Part shown: positions 11,195-20,516 of the stretch, one piece after another
Layout of the letters: each line of letters opens with the position of its first letter
Numbering within the stretch: position 1 is the stretch's first letter
Source of the DNA: Eutreptiella sp. 'Long Island Sound 2002'
Lineage: Eukaryota; Euglenozoa; Euglenophyceae; Eutreptiales; Eutreptiaceae
Direction: 5' to 3'
DNA length: 64,000 bases
NCBI GenBank assembly: GCA_964036045.1
Contig: OZ038382.1
Location: forward strand, 131,440,556-131,504,555
Program-made: the position numbers and the translations under genes
The notes under the pieces: model-generated
The model's input: only the letters and a program-made list of their open reading frames with translations
What the model was told of the DNA's origin: nothing
Databases searched by the model: none

Positions 11195-11870
11195 AGCTTT
11201 TTAAAGGCAAAAGTGTTACTTTATTCTGAAAACTAAGAGAATGGAGGGGTGACTTGTTTTGGGGGCTTAAATATCATGCCAACCATGCTGCGAAACCTAT
11301 TTTGGTGAATCCGGCACCTGCAAAATAGGGTCGGGGGGCCGTGAACGGAACCCCCGAGCCTAAAACATACAGGCTTTTTGCACAATATTGGCAATTCTAG
11401 GCCATTTTTTGACACGTAAAGGCCTTTCTCAGGTCACGGCGGCCCTGAAACACATATTTGCTGGATCCATTACTTTGCAACACATGATTGTTTGAGTGGA
11501 GCACCTGCAAATAAGGGGGGGGGGTGCTTGAATTGACCACCCGAGCCCAAAAAAACAATGTTTTTTTGTCCAAAATTGGCATTTTTAGGCCATTTTTGAG
11601 CAAAAAATTGCCGTTTTTTAGGGAGGGGGTTCTGAAGCACCCATTTTCCGGCTTCCATAACCTGCCATTCATGTTTTTGTGAGTCGAGCACCTGTAAAAT
11701 AGGGTGGGGGCCTTCAAGTGACCACCCGAGCCCAAAGTACACTGTTTTTGGCCCAAAATTGGCATTTTTAGGCCATTTTTGGGCAAAAAATGGGCATTGT
11801 TTAGGGGGGGCGGCCCTGAATCACCCATTTTCCGGGTCCCTAACCCTGCAACACATGTTTTTTTGAGTAC
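11195..11870. repeat. About 185-bp tandem array inserted inside the LINE
   Basis: Three to four tandem units share the blocks TTTTTAGGCCATTTTT, CACCTGCAAAATAGGG and GACCACCCGAGCCCAAA. AGGCC landmarks at about 11,399, 11,588 and 11,770 give a period of 182-189 bp. LINE coding sequence is readable on both sides, ending in a THLGVV-like stretch at about 11,872 and resuming near 11,195 with VQTADPDDIILP. The array therefore lies within the element. It is AT-richer than its surroundings, with many T and A runs. Confidence 0.8.
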
Positions 11871-13202
11871 TACCCCCAGGTGGGTGGTGGCCTCCACGAT
11901 GTTCAGGGCGGGCCCCTGCGGGCCTAGGGTGTGGGCTGGGGCAGCCCCTTTGGTCCGGGCCACGAACTTTGTAGGGTGGAGGATGAGGTTGTTACGGGCG
12001 AGATATGAGATGGTCACCCTCAGTAAGTCGTCGGCTTGCTGGTTGACAGCGGGCCGGTCGTCTGGTGTGTGGGGTTGGTGTGGGGTGTGCGCGACCGTGA
12101 GATTGGTGTCGCCCAACAAGCGGGAGAGGAGGGCATAGGGTGCGTACGCAATGTAGTGCTGTTCGATGGCGAGGGCCAGGGGCGAGTCATGTGGAGGTAC
12201 AGGAACGGCCCTTCTGCTCTTCCTTGGGGGAACCCGCTGCCTGCCTGTAGGAAGAGGGTGAGGCCTGCTCCGGTGCGGATGTATTTGGAGGTGAATCCGT
12301 AGAAAGGGCGGCCCAAGCATTTCAAGACCGCTTCGAGGAGGAGCCAGGGGGTGTTTGGGAAGGCTCCTTGACGTCGAGGGAGGTGATGCTCAAGCCCACC
12401 AGGTCCATGTCGGTGACGGCGTCCCGAAGGAAGATGGCCTCGTGTGGGGACCTGCCTGGGGTAGCTCCCAAGAGGCTGGCAGTATGTGGGGATCCAGGTG
12501 GGGGCGGACGCGGCGCAGCAGGACGGTCCAGAGAATCTTCACCTACGTGACTGCAAACACTATGGGGCGACAGTTGTCTGGGTTGGCCCAGTCCCCTATT
12601 TCGTGGACGGGGCCCACAACGTTGGCCCAGTACGGTGGCAGAGGGGTTCGTTTTGTGACGATGTCCCATAGGCGCTGGGTGAAGAGGCGCAGGAGGTGGG
12701 CGGGGAGGTGGTAGTATGCCTCCGCAGGGAGGCCGTCGGAGCCCGGAGTGTTGTGTTGCCGGAGGTTTTGGATGGCTCTCCGGACTTCATGGATGGTGAA
12801 GCAGTGTGTTTCACGTTGCCTCCGCTGGGCGTGATTGAGGACTTTGGGGAGGTGTTTGGTTTTGTCTTGGGTGTCCAGGTCCACTCTGTGTTCGGTGGGG
12901 CTGTGGTGGTGGAGGAAGCTGTCTTGGGTGGCTTGGAGCACTGTGGCGGGGTCGTTGGTGAGGGAGCCGTCTTGGTGCTGGAAAATAGTGATGGTGCGCT
13001 GGCCGGTGTGGGTCATGGCGTTTTCGAGGTGGAGTATGGCCTTGTGGGGGATTTTGTGGCGCGCATATCGCTCATGTTCTTGGGCGATTGGCTGCTGTCT
13101 GTGGGTGTGCCACTGCTGCACGTCTACCTTGATGTGGGCTATCTGCTTTCTGCAGTTCTGTATGAGGTGGCGGGTTTGTGGGCTGTGTGTGTGGAGGAGG
13201 TT
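11870..13202 (-). pseudogene. LINE reverse transcriptase domain, motif C destroyed
   Basis: After a TAG at 13,203-13,205 the same frame continues into a basic Gln/His-rich linker. Finger and palm motifs follow: PGSDGLPAEAYYHLP, then WANPDNCRPIVFAVT, then a TAG near 12,540. After a shift come SITSLDVK (motif A, catalytic Asp) and GSGFPQGRAEGPFLYL (motif B). Motif C, normally F/Y-A-D-D, reads LLGDTNLTV here, so at least one catalytic Asp and its neighbours are missing, consistent with a small in-frame deletion. Four or more frame changes make the copy inactive. The frame stops being LINE-like at about 11,870, where a tandem array interrupts it. Confidence 0.8.
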
Positions 13203-13599
13203 CTACAAGTGTTGCTTCGCAATGCAAAGGGCATGGAACATATGTGCCAGGGCTGTAGGTGCTTGGTCGTCCTCAGCCTTGGGTTGTTGCTGGAAGCCGC
13301 AGGCAACGGCGGCCGTGCGCATGGCAGTGAGCAGGTTGGTGGGGTCTTGTTCGATGCGCCGAGGGCGGTCGATTGTCTCGTGGTATTGGGAACAGGCTTG
13401 CCTGTCGTGCACTCGGGGCATTTTCAGGGTGGGCGGCAAGCCTTGGTCCGCATTCTCCGGGGGGATGGGGGAAGGTTGGGGATGGTGAGGCGGAGGTGGA
13501 AGGGCCTGTGGCCTGTGGGTCCCAGCGGGAGTGGGCCGTACCGGGCCTCCGTGTGGATGACGGTGGTGGGGTCGCTGTAGCACACGTTGATGCGCAAGC

Positions 13600-14609
13600 G
13601 GACAGCCTCCACTTTGGTGGGGGAAGTGTGACGGTTGGCCCTCTAGGTTTGCTGTCAGGTCCACCAGCCGCAGCATGTCGATGGTGTCGGGGACCCCGTC
13701 GTCTTGCGGTGTGGCGTGTCCCCCAGGGTCCGCCGGGGTGGGGGCGGCGTTCATGTCGCCGATAATGATGGTTTGGGCGGGCAGGGCCATCTCGCGGTAC
13801 ACCTCAGCCACGGCCTGGACAAAGGGTTCCGTCGTGTTGCCTACGGGGATGTGGGTGTTGATGACGTTTAGTTGCCATCCGTCCCCGACGACTTCGTAGA
13901 CGCTTCTCCCCAGGATGCTGAGGTGGTTGTCGAGGTGGACATGAATGCCCGCCCGGGCATACAAGGGGTTCCCCTTATGCCAGTTGCATTTGTATGCTTT
14001 CTGGCCCTGGGTATATATGGGGGTGGGCTCCGGCTGGTTCTCGCGCTGAAGGGCCTGGTCCTCGAAAGTGAGGAGGTCGGAGACCCAATTTGCACCCTGC
14101 ACCATGGAGAGTCCTTGGAAGGCGGCGGTGGCGTCCTTGGAGTATGTGATGGCTGGGTGGTGGAGGTGGAGGAGGATAATTGTGGCTTCCGTGGCCGCTG
14201 GCCGGGGTTGTAGGGGCCTTTTTCCCGAGCCCTTGCCCCGTCATTGACAAGAGCTGGGGCGTGGGGATTGCCTGCCGGGTGGTGGGCGTTTTGGTAGGCG
14301 CGGTGGGGGGAGGCCCTTTTTCTGTTCCAGGGGGACTTCCGCGGTATACTTGGTGCCCCGATGGGCCCCGTTCTCGGGGGTGACACAGTGGATCGGGTGG
14401 GCGCTGTTTTGCTCGATGGTGTGGCCCTCTGCCTTGTCCGGGGCGTTGGGTTGGTTGAATGGGGGTTGGATGCGCCATTGCACCCGGATCTGCACCCCGG
14501 CGTTTGCGGCCCTGCCTTTGGGGCGGTACTGGATCTTTTCTTCGCACCAGATCCAGTCGCCTGTGTGGTCGCTGCGCAACGGTTGTTGGATCCTCGTACC
14601 CTGTTGCAA
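13600..14609 (-). pseudogene. LINE endonuclease domain (APE-like)
   Basis: The main frame runs 14,609 to about 13,610. It includes LNVINTHIPVG, then FVQAVAEVYREM, then TIIIGDMNAAPT. The GDMNA block matches the GDFN/GDMN strand of exonuclease-endonuclease-phosphatase nucleases, which nick the target for target-primed reverse transcription. The reading frame is broken by a TGA near 14,241. It leaves frame near 13,610 into a stretch containing RINVCYSDPTTVI and returns near 13,480. This looks like the C-terminal half of the same domain displaced by small indels. It leads directly into the RT region in the original frame. Confidence 0.75.
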
Positions 14610-15150
14610 TTATGGCTAGGTGTCGGGCCGTGGCGGTGCCGGTGGTGGGAGAGAGGATGATGAGGATGCCTAGTCCGGGTGGGCGGGGGGGGGCGGGTGG
14701 GGCGCCTGCTGGGTTGGAGGGAGAGGAATGGGTGGGAGAAAGCGCCGCCTTGTTGCCAAGTTTTGTTCATTGGGGGCTATGGGTGCACGTGCCTCATTTT
14801 TGCCGCGTTCCAGTTGGCAGGACCGCAGGTGGGCTGGCTTCAAAAAAGCGGTGGGTAGCTTGTTGATCGGGGTCCCGTAGCAGGGGCTCCGTCGGCTTCT
14901 TGTGAGGTCGGTGAGTTTGTGTACTGTTTCCGGGGGGTCTCTGGGCCATGGTAGTGCGGGTGGGCTGTGGTCCAAGGGGTGGTTGAGGTGGTGGATCCTC
15001 TGCAATGAACTCTCTGAATATGTGCCCCAGTGAAGGAAGATCCTTGTTTATCCCTGTTTCGGGCATCCAAGCAGCGTGTGACTTCTTCCGTGCCACCCCT
15101 TTACTCTTGCAGTTGTTTGCAGGTTGCATGGTCATAGTCAAGGTTACCAC
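14610..15150 (-). pseudogene. Possible LINE N-terminal leader or ORF1 remnant
   Basis: A minus-strand frame with ATG near 15,150 runs to 14,794 and reads like ordinary protein (segment LGHIFREFIAEDPPPQPP). It is followed by a Pro-rich stretch towards the endonuclease. It sits immediately upstream of the endonuclease, where ORF1 or the N-terminus of ORF2 would be. There is no zinc finger or coiled coil that I can see. Assignment rests on position only. Confidence 0.35.
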
Positions 15151-15650
15151 CGTAGTTTCATGGAACTAGTTAAGCCTTCCAGCCTACCTTGGCAACCGGG
15201 CGATTCTTGAAGACCTCAACATTCCCCTTCCAAATGCGTACGAGGGCACTTTGCGTCTCCCGCTAGGGCGGTGTTCGGGGGGGGTAGGCAACGGGAGGGG
15301 GGCGGGTTAAGTTGGCGGTGCAATCCTGCCCCCGTCCTGTGATAGGGATTCAGGAAACAAGGGCGGCTCTGAGGAGGTATCAGAGTTTGCTGACCGAGTG
15401 CCCCTTGCGGAACCAGGAGATGGACTCATTGCGGCTTCATAGAGAACTGCCCATGCTGCTTCTTCCTTCTCGTGGACCTGTGCGCGGGTAACCTTTTTGT
15501 GGTTCTTATCTGTTGCCCACTCAACAGTGACGATAGTGCGGGGACAGGGTAGCAACAGAGATGGTCTGTAGGGCCGCTGCTTTGGAGAAGGCAAGCTTGA
15601 AGCACCCAATGCATGCCGTTGTGATGTTCGCTGAGATGGCAACAAACGCC
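15151..15650. other. Spacer between LINE and flanking repeat
   Basis: A minus-strand frame ending near 15,307 contains a protein-like stretch (VTVEWATDKNHKKVTRAQV) that extends to about 15,560 and then runs into the repeat on its right. It could be an exon or retroelement remnant. No start, domain or splice site is secure. Confidence 0.3.
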
Positions 15651-16205
15651 TGCTGCAAGCTGGCTCCCAAGCTAGCAATAGGTAGCTTGCCAACTGCCTC
15701 AGAAAACACACTTCTTCTGAGCTGTATGTCAAAACACGGCAGGATAGGGTGAGAAATAGGAAAGTGAGGTACACAATGGTTGAGTAGCCTGATATAAAGT
15801 CCAGTAAACCAACCCCTTGCATCTTGATGGGCACACATGGCAACATAAAGCAATGCAACGCCAAAACCGTACTATGGGTAATCATGGTACTAGGTGCATT
15901 GGGAGTCCCCAACCCCAACCTAAAGGGCCATGCAACTACGAGTCCCTAACCCCAAATCCAGGGGCCGGACAACAAATCGTAGATTGCGAATCCCTAACTC
16001 CACCTCAAGGGGCCCCGGATCAAAGCGTTGATTGTGAATCCCTAAGCCGGACTCCAAGGGCCCAACAATACTGACAAATATGGGGTTTTGAAAAAAGCAA
16101 ACAAGCTGAACACCCCACATTTCACATTATGTACCGCAATTACACTCCCAGGTTTCAACAAGGCCACCTAACGCTCATGGCCACACAGTTCCACGCTTTG
16201 CCCAC
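15651..16205 (+). repeat. RepA, left copy (flanks the YR element)
   Basis: This stretch aligns directly and closely with 25,056-25,660, from TGCAAGCTGG near the left edge to TTCCACGCTT.GCCCACAC at the right edge. Inside is a 50-55-bp sub-repeat built on GAGTCCCTAACCCC, three to four units. RepA is continuous here with RepB. The two RepA copies bracket the YR element in direct orientation. Confidence 0.85.
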
Positions 16206-16790
16206 ACCCATTGCTGAGTTGGGCACTGCTAGCGTAGCAAGGCTAGCGGCTCCGCTTGGATAGTAGATGGATCGGACACAATGCTGAATGTCGGTGGCAG
16301 TGTACCGCGCCGAGTGCCGCTTGTCAACGGGCTGATGATTGGATTTACCACGTCTGGGCAACAAACGACATTCGTATCGCGCCCCGTCTAGCTAATCTGG
16401 CGCTCCAAAGGGGTGCCAGAGTGAACAGTGGGGGGGGGCGGTGTCCAGCCTCACAGGTTAGCATCCCTTGTGGGTCGGGAGCAATCAACCCAGAAAAAGA
16501 GTGAATGTTGTGGGAATGCACGAAAAGGTTGAACTGAGTTGAACAGGGGTGTAAAATCAAGTTGAGGCGGGGCGGGGGGGGGGGGGGGGGCTCCAAATCA
16601 AATTTCCTTCATCACCGGTGCCGTCATGGGGTCGCCAGACACACTAGCTTTCCCTACAGGTGCGTAGGGAATCGCCCATAAGACTTTTTTGACCACTTAT
16701 GAAATTTTCGGCATTTGTGCTAAAAAACATCTTGTGCGCAGAAAAAAATCTCTCTGTATCTTCTTTTGGCGCAGAAATTTTTTTAAGTAA
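16206..16790 (+). repeat. RepB, left copy
   Basis: This region aligns with 30,818-31,410 and 37,878-38,470. Shared landmarks are GCTCCGCTTGGATAGTAG, ACGGGCTGATGATTG, CGTCATGGGGTC and CATAAGACTTTTTTGACC. The alignment fails in the (AAGT)n microsatellite near 16,785-16,802, which I take as the junction with the YR element. A 17-G homopolymer lies at 16,574-16,590. No coding potential. Confidence 0.8.
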
Positions 16791-17480
16791 GTAAGTAAGT
16801 AAGGGCAGCCACGAACGCAGCCTCGTCTAACGCCCCCTTGGTTGTTATTAATCGTAGCCTCCTCTTGCGGGAAGGGGAGCTCTCCAACATCAGTACCCCT
16901 GGCGTCTCACCCCACGGCCGAGTGCCTCAAGCAGGCTCCCGTGAAGCATGACCAGCGGTAGGTTTCCTTCAGGCGCTGCCCTCACGGTGCTCCATCTGTT
17001 CCCCCCTCGATGGTTCCTCCGGCGTACGCCCCTCAGCACAGCCTTTCAGGTGCCTGCGGGCGGGTTTCCTATGGATGACCGTCGGCGACAACGCAGCATT
17101 GCTCTCAACCACATTCCACCACATTCCGTGTCCCAGGTTGGAGTACGCATTTGGCTCCCGGATGCACTTGGCTGACGTCCATCCGTGGCTGGAGGTCAAG
17201 GGGCGACCGTTGCCACGTTCCCCGGGTTGCGCCCACGCGCGAACCAACGCGTACTCAAACCAATGACCCGGGGGCCTCAGGGTCACCCTCACCCCTGCGG
17301 ACACCTCATGGCTGTTCCAGAGTCAGGAGCATTTTCCCGACTTCCTGTGGTCAGGCTGCCCATGGTTGGCCCACGGTTCACCTCTCCATGCCCACCTCAT
17401 TCACTAGTTGTGCCTCGTCTCAACTTTTGTTTGCGTCTCCAATGTTTAGGCAGTTTTCTTGTCTTTGTTTTTGTTAACCC
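16791..17480 (+). other. 5' leader of the YR element
   Basis: About 690 bp of non-repetitive DNA lies between the (AAGT)n junction and the gag ATG. Short open frames exist, but none has a recognisable product. T-rich sequence (GTCTTTGTTTTTGTTAACCC) directly precedes the gag start. The promoter is presumably here, but I see no defined element. Confidence 0.45.
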
Positions 17481-18113
17481 ATGGACGGGGTTGAGCAGCC
17501 AAGCCAGAACCAACAAGAGTCAGCCGAGGAGCGGCTGGCGGCACAAGCCAAGGAAATTCAAGAACTCAGAGAGCAACTCGCCCGAGTGGCGGTGAAGGAG
17601 GGGCCCCGCCTGCCCCCGCTGAGCGTGCCAGAAGTAAACCGAGCCCTCGAGAAGCCTCGGTTGGCACAGTGGATGAGACTCATGCTGTCCAACATCAAGG
17701 CGTACGTACGCCTTAGAGCTGGTGAGGTGGGGGAGATCCCCCGACCAAGTGAGTTCGGCGGCCAGGCGACGGAGGCCGCAGTCGACCCAGGAGAGCAGCT
17801 GGCGTGGAGGGTCTGGGACTGCGTGTCCCAGTCCCAGGCGGCGTATGCCCGCAGGTATGCAGGGACGCACGGAAAAACCAGCTCCGAGTCCAACCAGTAC
17901 ACCACGCTGGAGGAGGCATGGAAGGAACAAGGATCGGCGTTCACGTGGCGGAGCGTCAAGTTCAGGGAGGTGGGAGGAGTGCTGCAGTGGCAGTCGAGGC
18001 AGGGCGAGTGGATCCCTGTGGACTCGCCACCGAGCGGAGGATGCCAGAGGTGCGCGCAGCGGGGCTCCCCCGACGAACGCCACTGGCACTTTAGATGCCC
18101 ACACTGGTCCTGA
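17481..18113 (+). CDS. Gag-like protein of the YR element
   Basis: This ATG-initiated frame of 210 codons begins with an acidic Gln/Glu-rich helical stretch (about residues 10-35, coiled-coil-like). It continues through a mixed central region and ends in a Cys/His cluster, C-QR-C-AQRGSPDER-H-W-H-FR-C-P-H, about residues 188-208. That cluster looks like a variant zinc knuckle, and such C-terminal knuckles are typical of Gag nucleocapsids that package element RNA. The frame stops at a lone TGA (18,111-18,113). The identical frame then remains open into the recombinase without a shift. The stop is followed by CAG GAC and very GC-rich DNA. It could be a true Gag terminus read through at low rate, or a nonsense mutation. 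Confidence 0.7.
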   Translation: MDGVEQPSQNQQESAEERLAAQAKEIQELREQLARVAVKEGPRLPPLSVPEVNRALEKPRLAQWMRLMLSNIKAYVRLRAGEVGEIPRPSEFGGQATEAAVDPGEQLAWRVWDCVSQSQAAYARRYAGTHGKTSSESNQYTTLEEAWKEQGSAFTWRSVKFREVGGVLQWQSRQGEWIPVDSPPSGGCQRCAQRGSPDERHWHFRCPHWS

Positions 18114-18248
18114 CAGGACCGGCTGGGGCCCGGACCGGCCGCCCCGGGCTCCGGCATTGCGGACGCGGCGGCAGAGCTGCGGGCACTCGCCCGCCGGTGG
18201 GAGACAGCAGCCCGGTCAGACGACCCCTGCTCACCAGAGGAAAGTGCC

Positions 18249-19601
18249 ATGCAGTCCTGGAGACCGAGAACCCGCTCGCAGTACGCATCCCGACTCCGGG
18301 CCTTGGCGGCTTACGCGGACCGCACGGGCCCGCCTGATACAGCCGCAGCACTGGCAGGCCTCCTGGCAGAGCGGGCGCAAGCCGGCGCTACAGCGTCGGC
18401 CCTGCGGGGTATTACCTCCGCGGTCAGGGCCGTGGAGGACCTCCAGTGGCTGCCCCCAACAGTCACCACCCTGCACAAACGGATTGCGGCGGGAGCCGCA
18501 TCCTCGGGCTCTCAGCCCTATCTGTCCCCAGCAGGCTTGGTCCAGCTGGTCGAAAAGGCCAGAGACTCCAGACACGGAGCGGTGTTCAGCGCTTTGGCCA
18601 TCATCAGTTGGGTATGCTACCTGCGGGTGGGCGAAGCAGCTGGCATCAGGGTTACTGACCTGGCTATGCCAGGCTTTATCCAGTTCTGGAACTCCAAGAC
18701 AGGGGAGGAGGGGTACACCACCCGCCCCCTGTACAGGTATGCGGACGACGTCCGGGCGTGGCTTCATGGCCACATGGTTTCGCTGGGCCGGTCCTCAGAC
18801 ATGCTCGTCTGGCAGTCAGGGGAAGCGGGGTTGGAGGCAGGCATGGCCGACACCCTGGCGAGCACCGCCCACTTCCGAGCCAGGTGGCACGCCCTGCGCA
18901 GGGGAGGCGACGCAGCGACTTGGGCCCGTAAACCAGACCTCGCCTACTACAAATGGTGGGGCAGATGGCAGAGCACGGCCGTGGCAATGCAATACGGCAC
19001 CAAATGGTCAGACCCGGGAGTCGTTGCCCCTACGGTGCTGCCCGCATGGTCCCGTGACCAGGGGCCTTTGCCGAATCCGGAACGCGTGGGCGTCCTGGCC
19101 CTGTGGGGATCCCCGATGTTCCCCAGTATCGCGAACGCCCTCAACACCCCGACCAAGCGCAAGCCGAGGCGTCCGCGAGATCAGGAACTGGAGTCCACCG
19201 CGAACCGCACAGTTGGGAGCGGAGGCGACGGAGACCAAGCCGCGACCGAGCTGGAGGAGTCCACCGGGGATGGCTCTGCTGAGATGGGCCCGGGGCCTGA
19301 CACGACTCCTGCCCTCCCTCCACTTCCGCCTTTGGCCTCTGCCATTGAGCGCGGCGCCGTGTCTCGGGAAGATGCGGGTCAGCTGTGCACGGTGGCGGGG
19401 CCATTGGCTGCCGTGGGGGGGGGGCGCGTGCGGACCAGGGACGGCAGCCGGGCCCATCAATGTCGATTCCGACGTGGACACCGACGACCACAGCGAGGAT
19501 TCCGGAAGCGAGCCCTCTGGCGAATTCGCAGTCGGCAGCACCAGGGGCTCCCCCGGGCGTCGACAGGCCGGAGTTGCCAGGTTCGTTGGACGGGAGCGTA
19601 A
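18249..19601 (+). CDS. Tyrosine recombinase of the YR element
   Basis: Counted from the ATG at 18,249, the catalytic set is visible. Arg126 lies in YLRVGEAAGI, Lys150 in WNSKTG, His214-x-x-Arg217 in RWHALRRGG, Trp240 in GRWQS, and the nucleophile Tyr249 in AMQYGTKW. The N-terminal 80 residues resemble the core-binding helical domain. The enzyme would integrate the circular cDNA. The frame is open upstream to the gag TGA with protein-like sequence, so translation may start as Gag-YR readthrough rather than at this ATG. After Tyr249 about 200 further residues follow, rich in Pro, Gly and Glu. A G-run near 19,420 marks where coding sense probably moves to another frame, so the last 60 residues are doubtful. 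All catalytic residues appear intact. Confidence 0.85.
   Translation: MQSWRPRTRSQYASRLRALAAYADRTGPPDTAAALAGLLAERAQAGATASALRGITSAVRAVEDLQWLPPTVTTLHKRIAAGAASSGSQPYLSPAGLVQLVEKARDSRHGAVFSALAIISWVCYLRVGEAAGIRVTDLAMPGFIQFWNSKTGEEGYTTRPLYRYADDVRAWLHGHMVSLGRSSDMLVWQSGEAGLEAGMADTLASTAHFRARWHALRRGGDAATWARKPDLAYYKWWGRWQSTAVAMQYGTKWSDPGVVAPTVLPAWSRDQGPLPNPERVGVLALWGSPMFPSIANALNTPTKRKPRRPRDQELESTANRTVGSGGDGDQAATELEESTGDGSAEMGPGPDTTPALPPLPPLASAIERGAVSREDAGQLCTVAGPLAAVGGGRVRTRDGSRAHQCRFRRGHRRPQRGFRKRALWRIRSRQHQGLPRASTGRSCQVRWTGA
19250..19420 (+). repeat. Internal direct repeat, copy 1
   Basis: This stretch is closely similar to 22,940-23,105. Both include CCATTGAGCGCGGCGCC, then GTGTCTCGGGAAGATGCGGG, then GTGCACGGTGGCGGG. 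Copy 1 falls in the C-terminal extension of the recombinase; copy 2 is in the non-coding 3' region. Confidence 0.85.
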
Positions 19602-20516
19602 ACCGTGGTCCTCCAGGGCAGCCGTTGGCCCTGTCAGAGGAGGACCCGCAGCGGGCTCGAAAGCTGGAGTGGTGGGCCGTATCCACCGCACATACAAGGG
19701 GCCGCGTCGCGCTAAGGTGGTCCTAGATGGTACGCAGGCCGTGCAATCCCGAGCCCCCGCACGCCGTCAAGCTGGGAGACCTCGTTTGGCCCAGCAGATC
19801 GGAACGCCGCAGCCCAAGCGCATCAAGCTCGGGCAGGGCGGGCATGTCCGCGCGCCGGAGGCGCAAGGCCCGGTGGAGGGTGCCTTCGTGGCTGCAGCTG
19901 AGCGTCTCAAGGCCAAGGCTTGGGGGAGGGCGGGACCAGTGGCGTCGCCCCCCCCCCCCCCTCTGTAAGGGTCCCGACAGGGGTGGGAGGGTGCAGGTCC
20001 AGCCCCCCCTCTTCCTGGAGTTCATGCAGGCGCTCACCCCCCATTTTCACTGGATAGCCGAGCGGGAACGTTGTGGCTTGTGGATGGTTGCGAAGAGGGT
20101 GGATCTGTGGTTGAATAGAGTATTCGATACAGCCGAGGATTTCCGCTTGCAAGGGGCTCTGCCCGCTCTCCTGGGCGCCTTGCGCAAGCTCCACCCGGAC
20201 GCCTGGGAGGCATGCCTCCATGTCAACACCTCCCCCATTCCGCGGTTCATGGGGGGGGTCGAGGATGCCATTTTGGACCGGGGATTGGGACCGGTAGGCT
20301 CCCACCAGCTACCGGACGATCTGTGGGACGCTGTCATACCGCCCTTCTACCACGGAGGGCTCCAGGATTTTGACGTCGAGCGGGAGTGGCAGGACGGGGA
20401 TAGGGTGGTCCGAGGGGCAACCAGGTGGGTGTCGCAGCAGGTCCAGAGGATAGTGCAGGCGTTGAGGGGGGCGGGGGTCTACGAGGAGCCGGCTGGACCC
20501 CCCCCCCCCCCCCCCC
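19420..20516 (+). pseudogene. Linker and N-terminal RT region of the YR element, frame-broken
   Basis: Protein-like sequence continues after the recombinase in a different frame. First comes an acidic stretch (VDSDVDTDDHSEDSGSEPSG, near 19,465-19,525), then a basic stretch ending at a 14-C run (19,948-19,961). It then enters a third frame reading FLEFMQALTPHFHWIAERER and WLNRVFDTAEDFRLQGALPA. That ends in a 19-C run (20,498-20,516) immediately before the RT core. Each frame change coincides with a G or C homopolymer. The segment is probably the N-terminal part of the RT polyprotein. No named domain. Confidence 0.55.

Larger units (their letters stand above)
6913..15150 (-). mobile_element. 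Degenerate non-LTR retrotransposon (LINE) with EN, RT, RNase H and zinc knuckle
   Basis: Read on the minus strand from about 15,150 down to 6,913, homologous pieces appear in the expected LINE order. They are an apurinic-type endonuclease (14.6-13.6 kb), a reverse transcriptase (13.2-11.87 kb), a long post-RT region (11.19-10.0 kb), RNase H (9.55-8.64 kb) and a Cys/His cluster (8.6-8.1 kb), followed by a further tail. The pieces are broken by stops, frameshifts and two insertions, at 11.2-11.87 kb and 9.56-10.0 kb. There is no sign of LTRs. The 3' end on the low-coordinate side and any target-site duplication cannot be placed. The copy is non-functional. Confidence 0.8.

Noticed and set aside
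13868-14770. 300-codon minus-strand ORF over the LINE endonuclease start
   Set aside because: It is out of frame with the endonuclease motifs and is Pro/Ser/Arg-rich, typical of a shadow frame.
18676-19697. Minus-strand ORFs opposite the recombinase (up to 229 codons)
   Set aside because: Antisense shadows in GC-rich coding sequence; no motifs.
17722-19968. 748-codon plus-strand ORF overlapping gag and recombinase
   Set aside because: Over most of its length it is the wrong frame of gag and YR, which carry real motifs in the other frame. Only its last 180 or so codons (after about 19,420) may be coding and are described separately.
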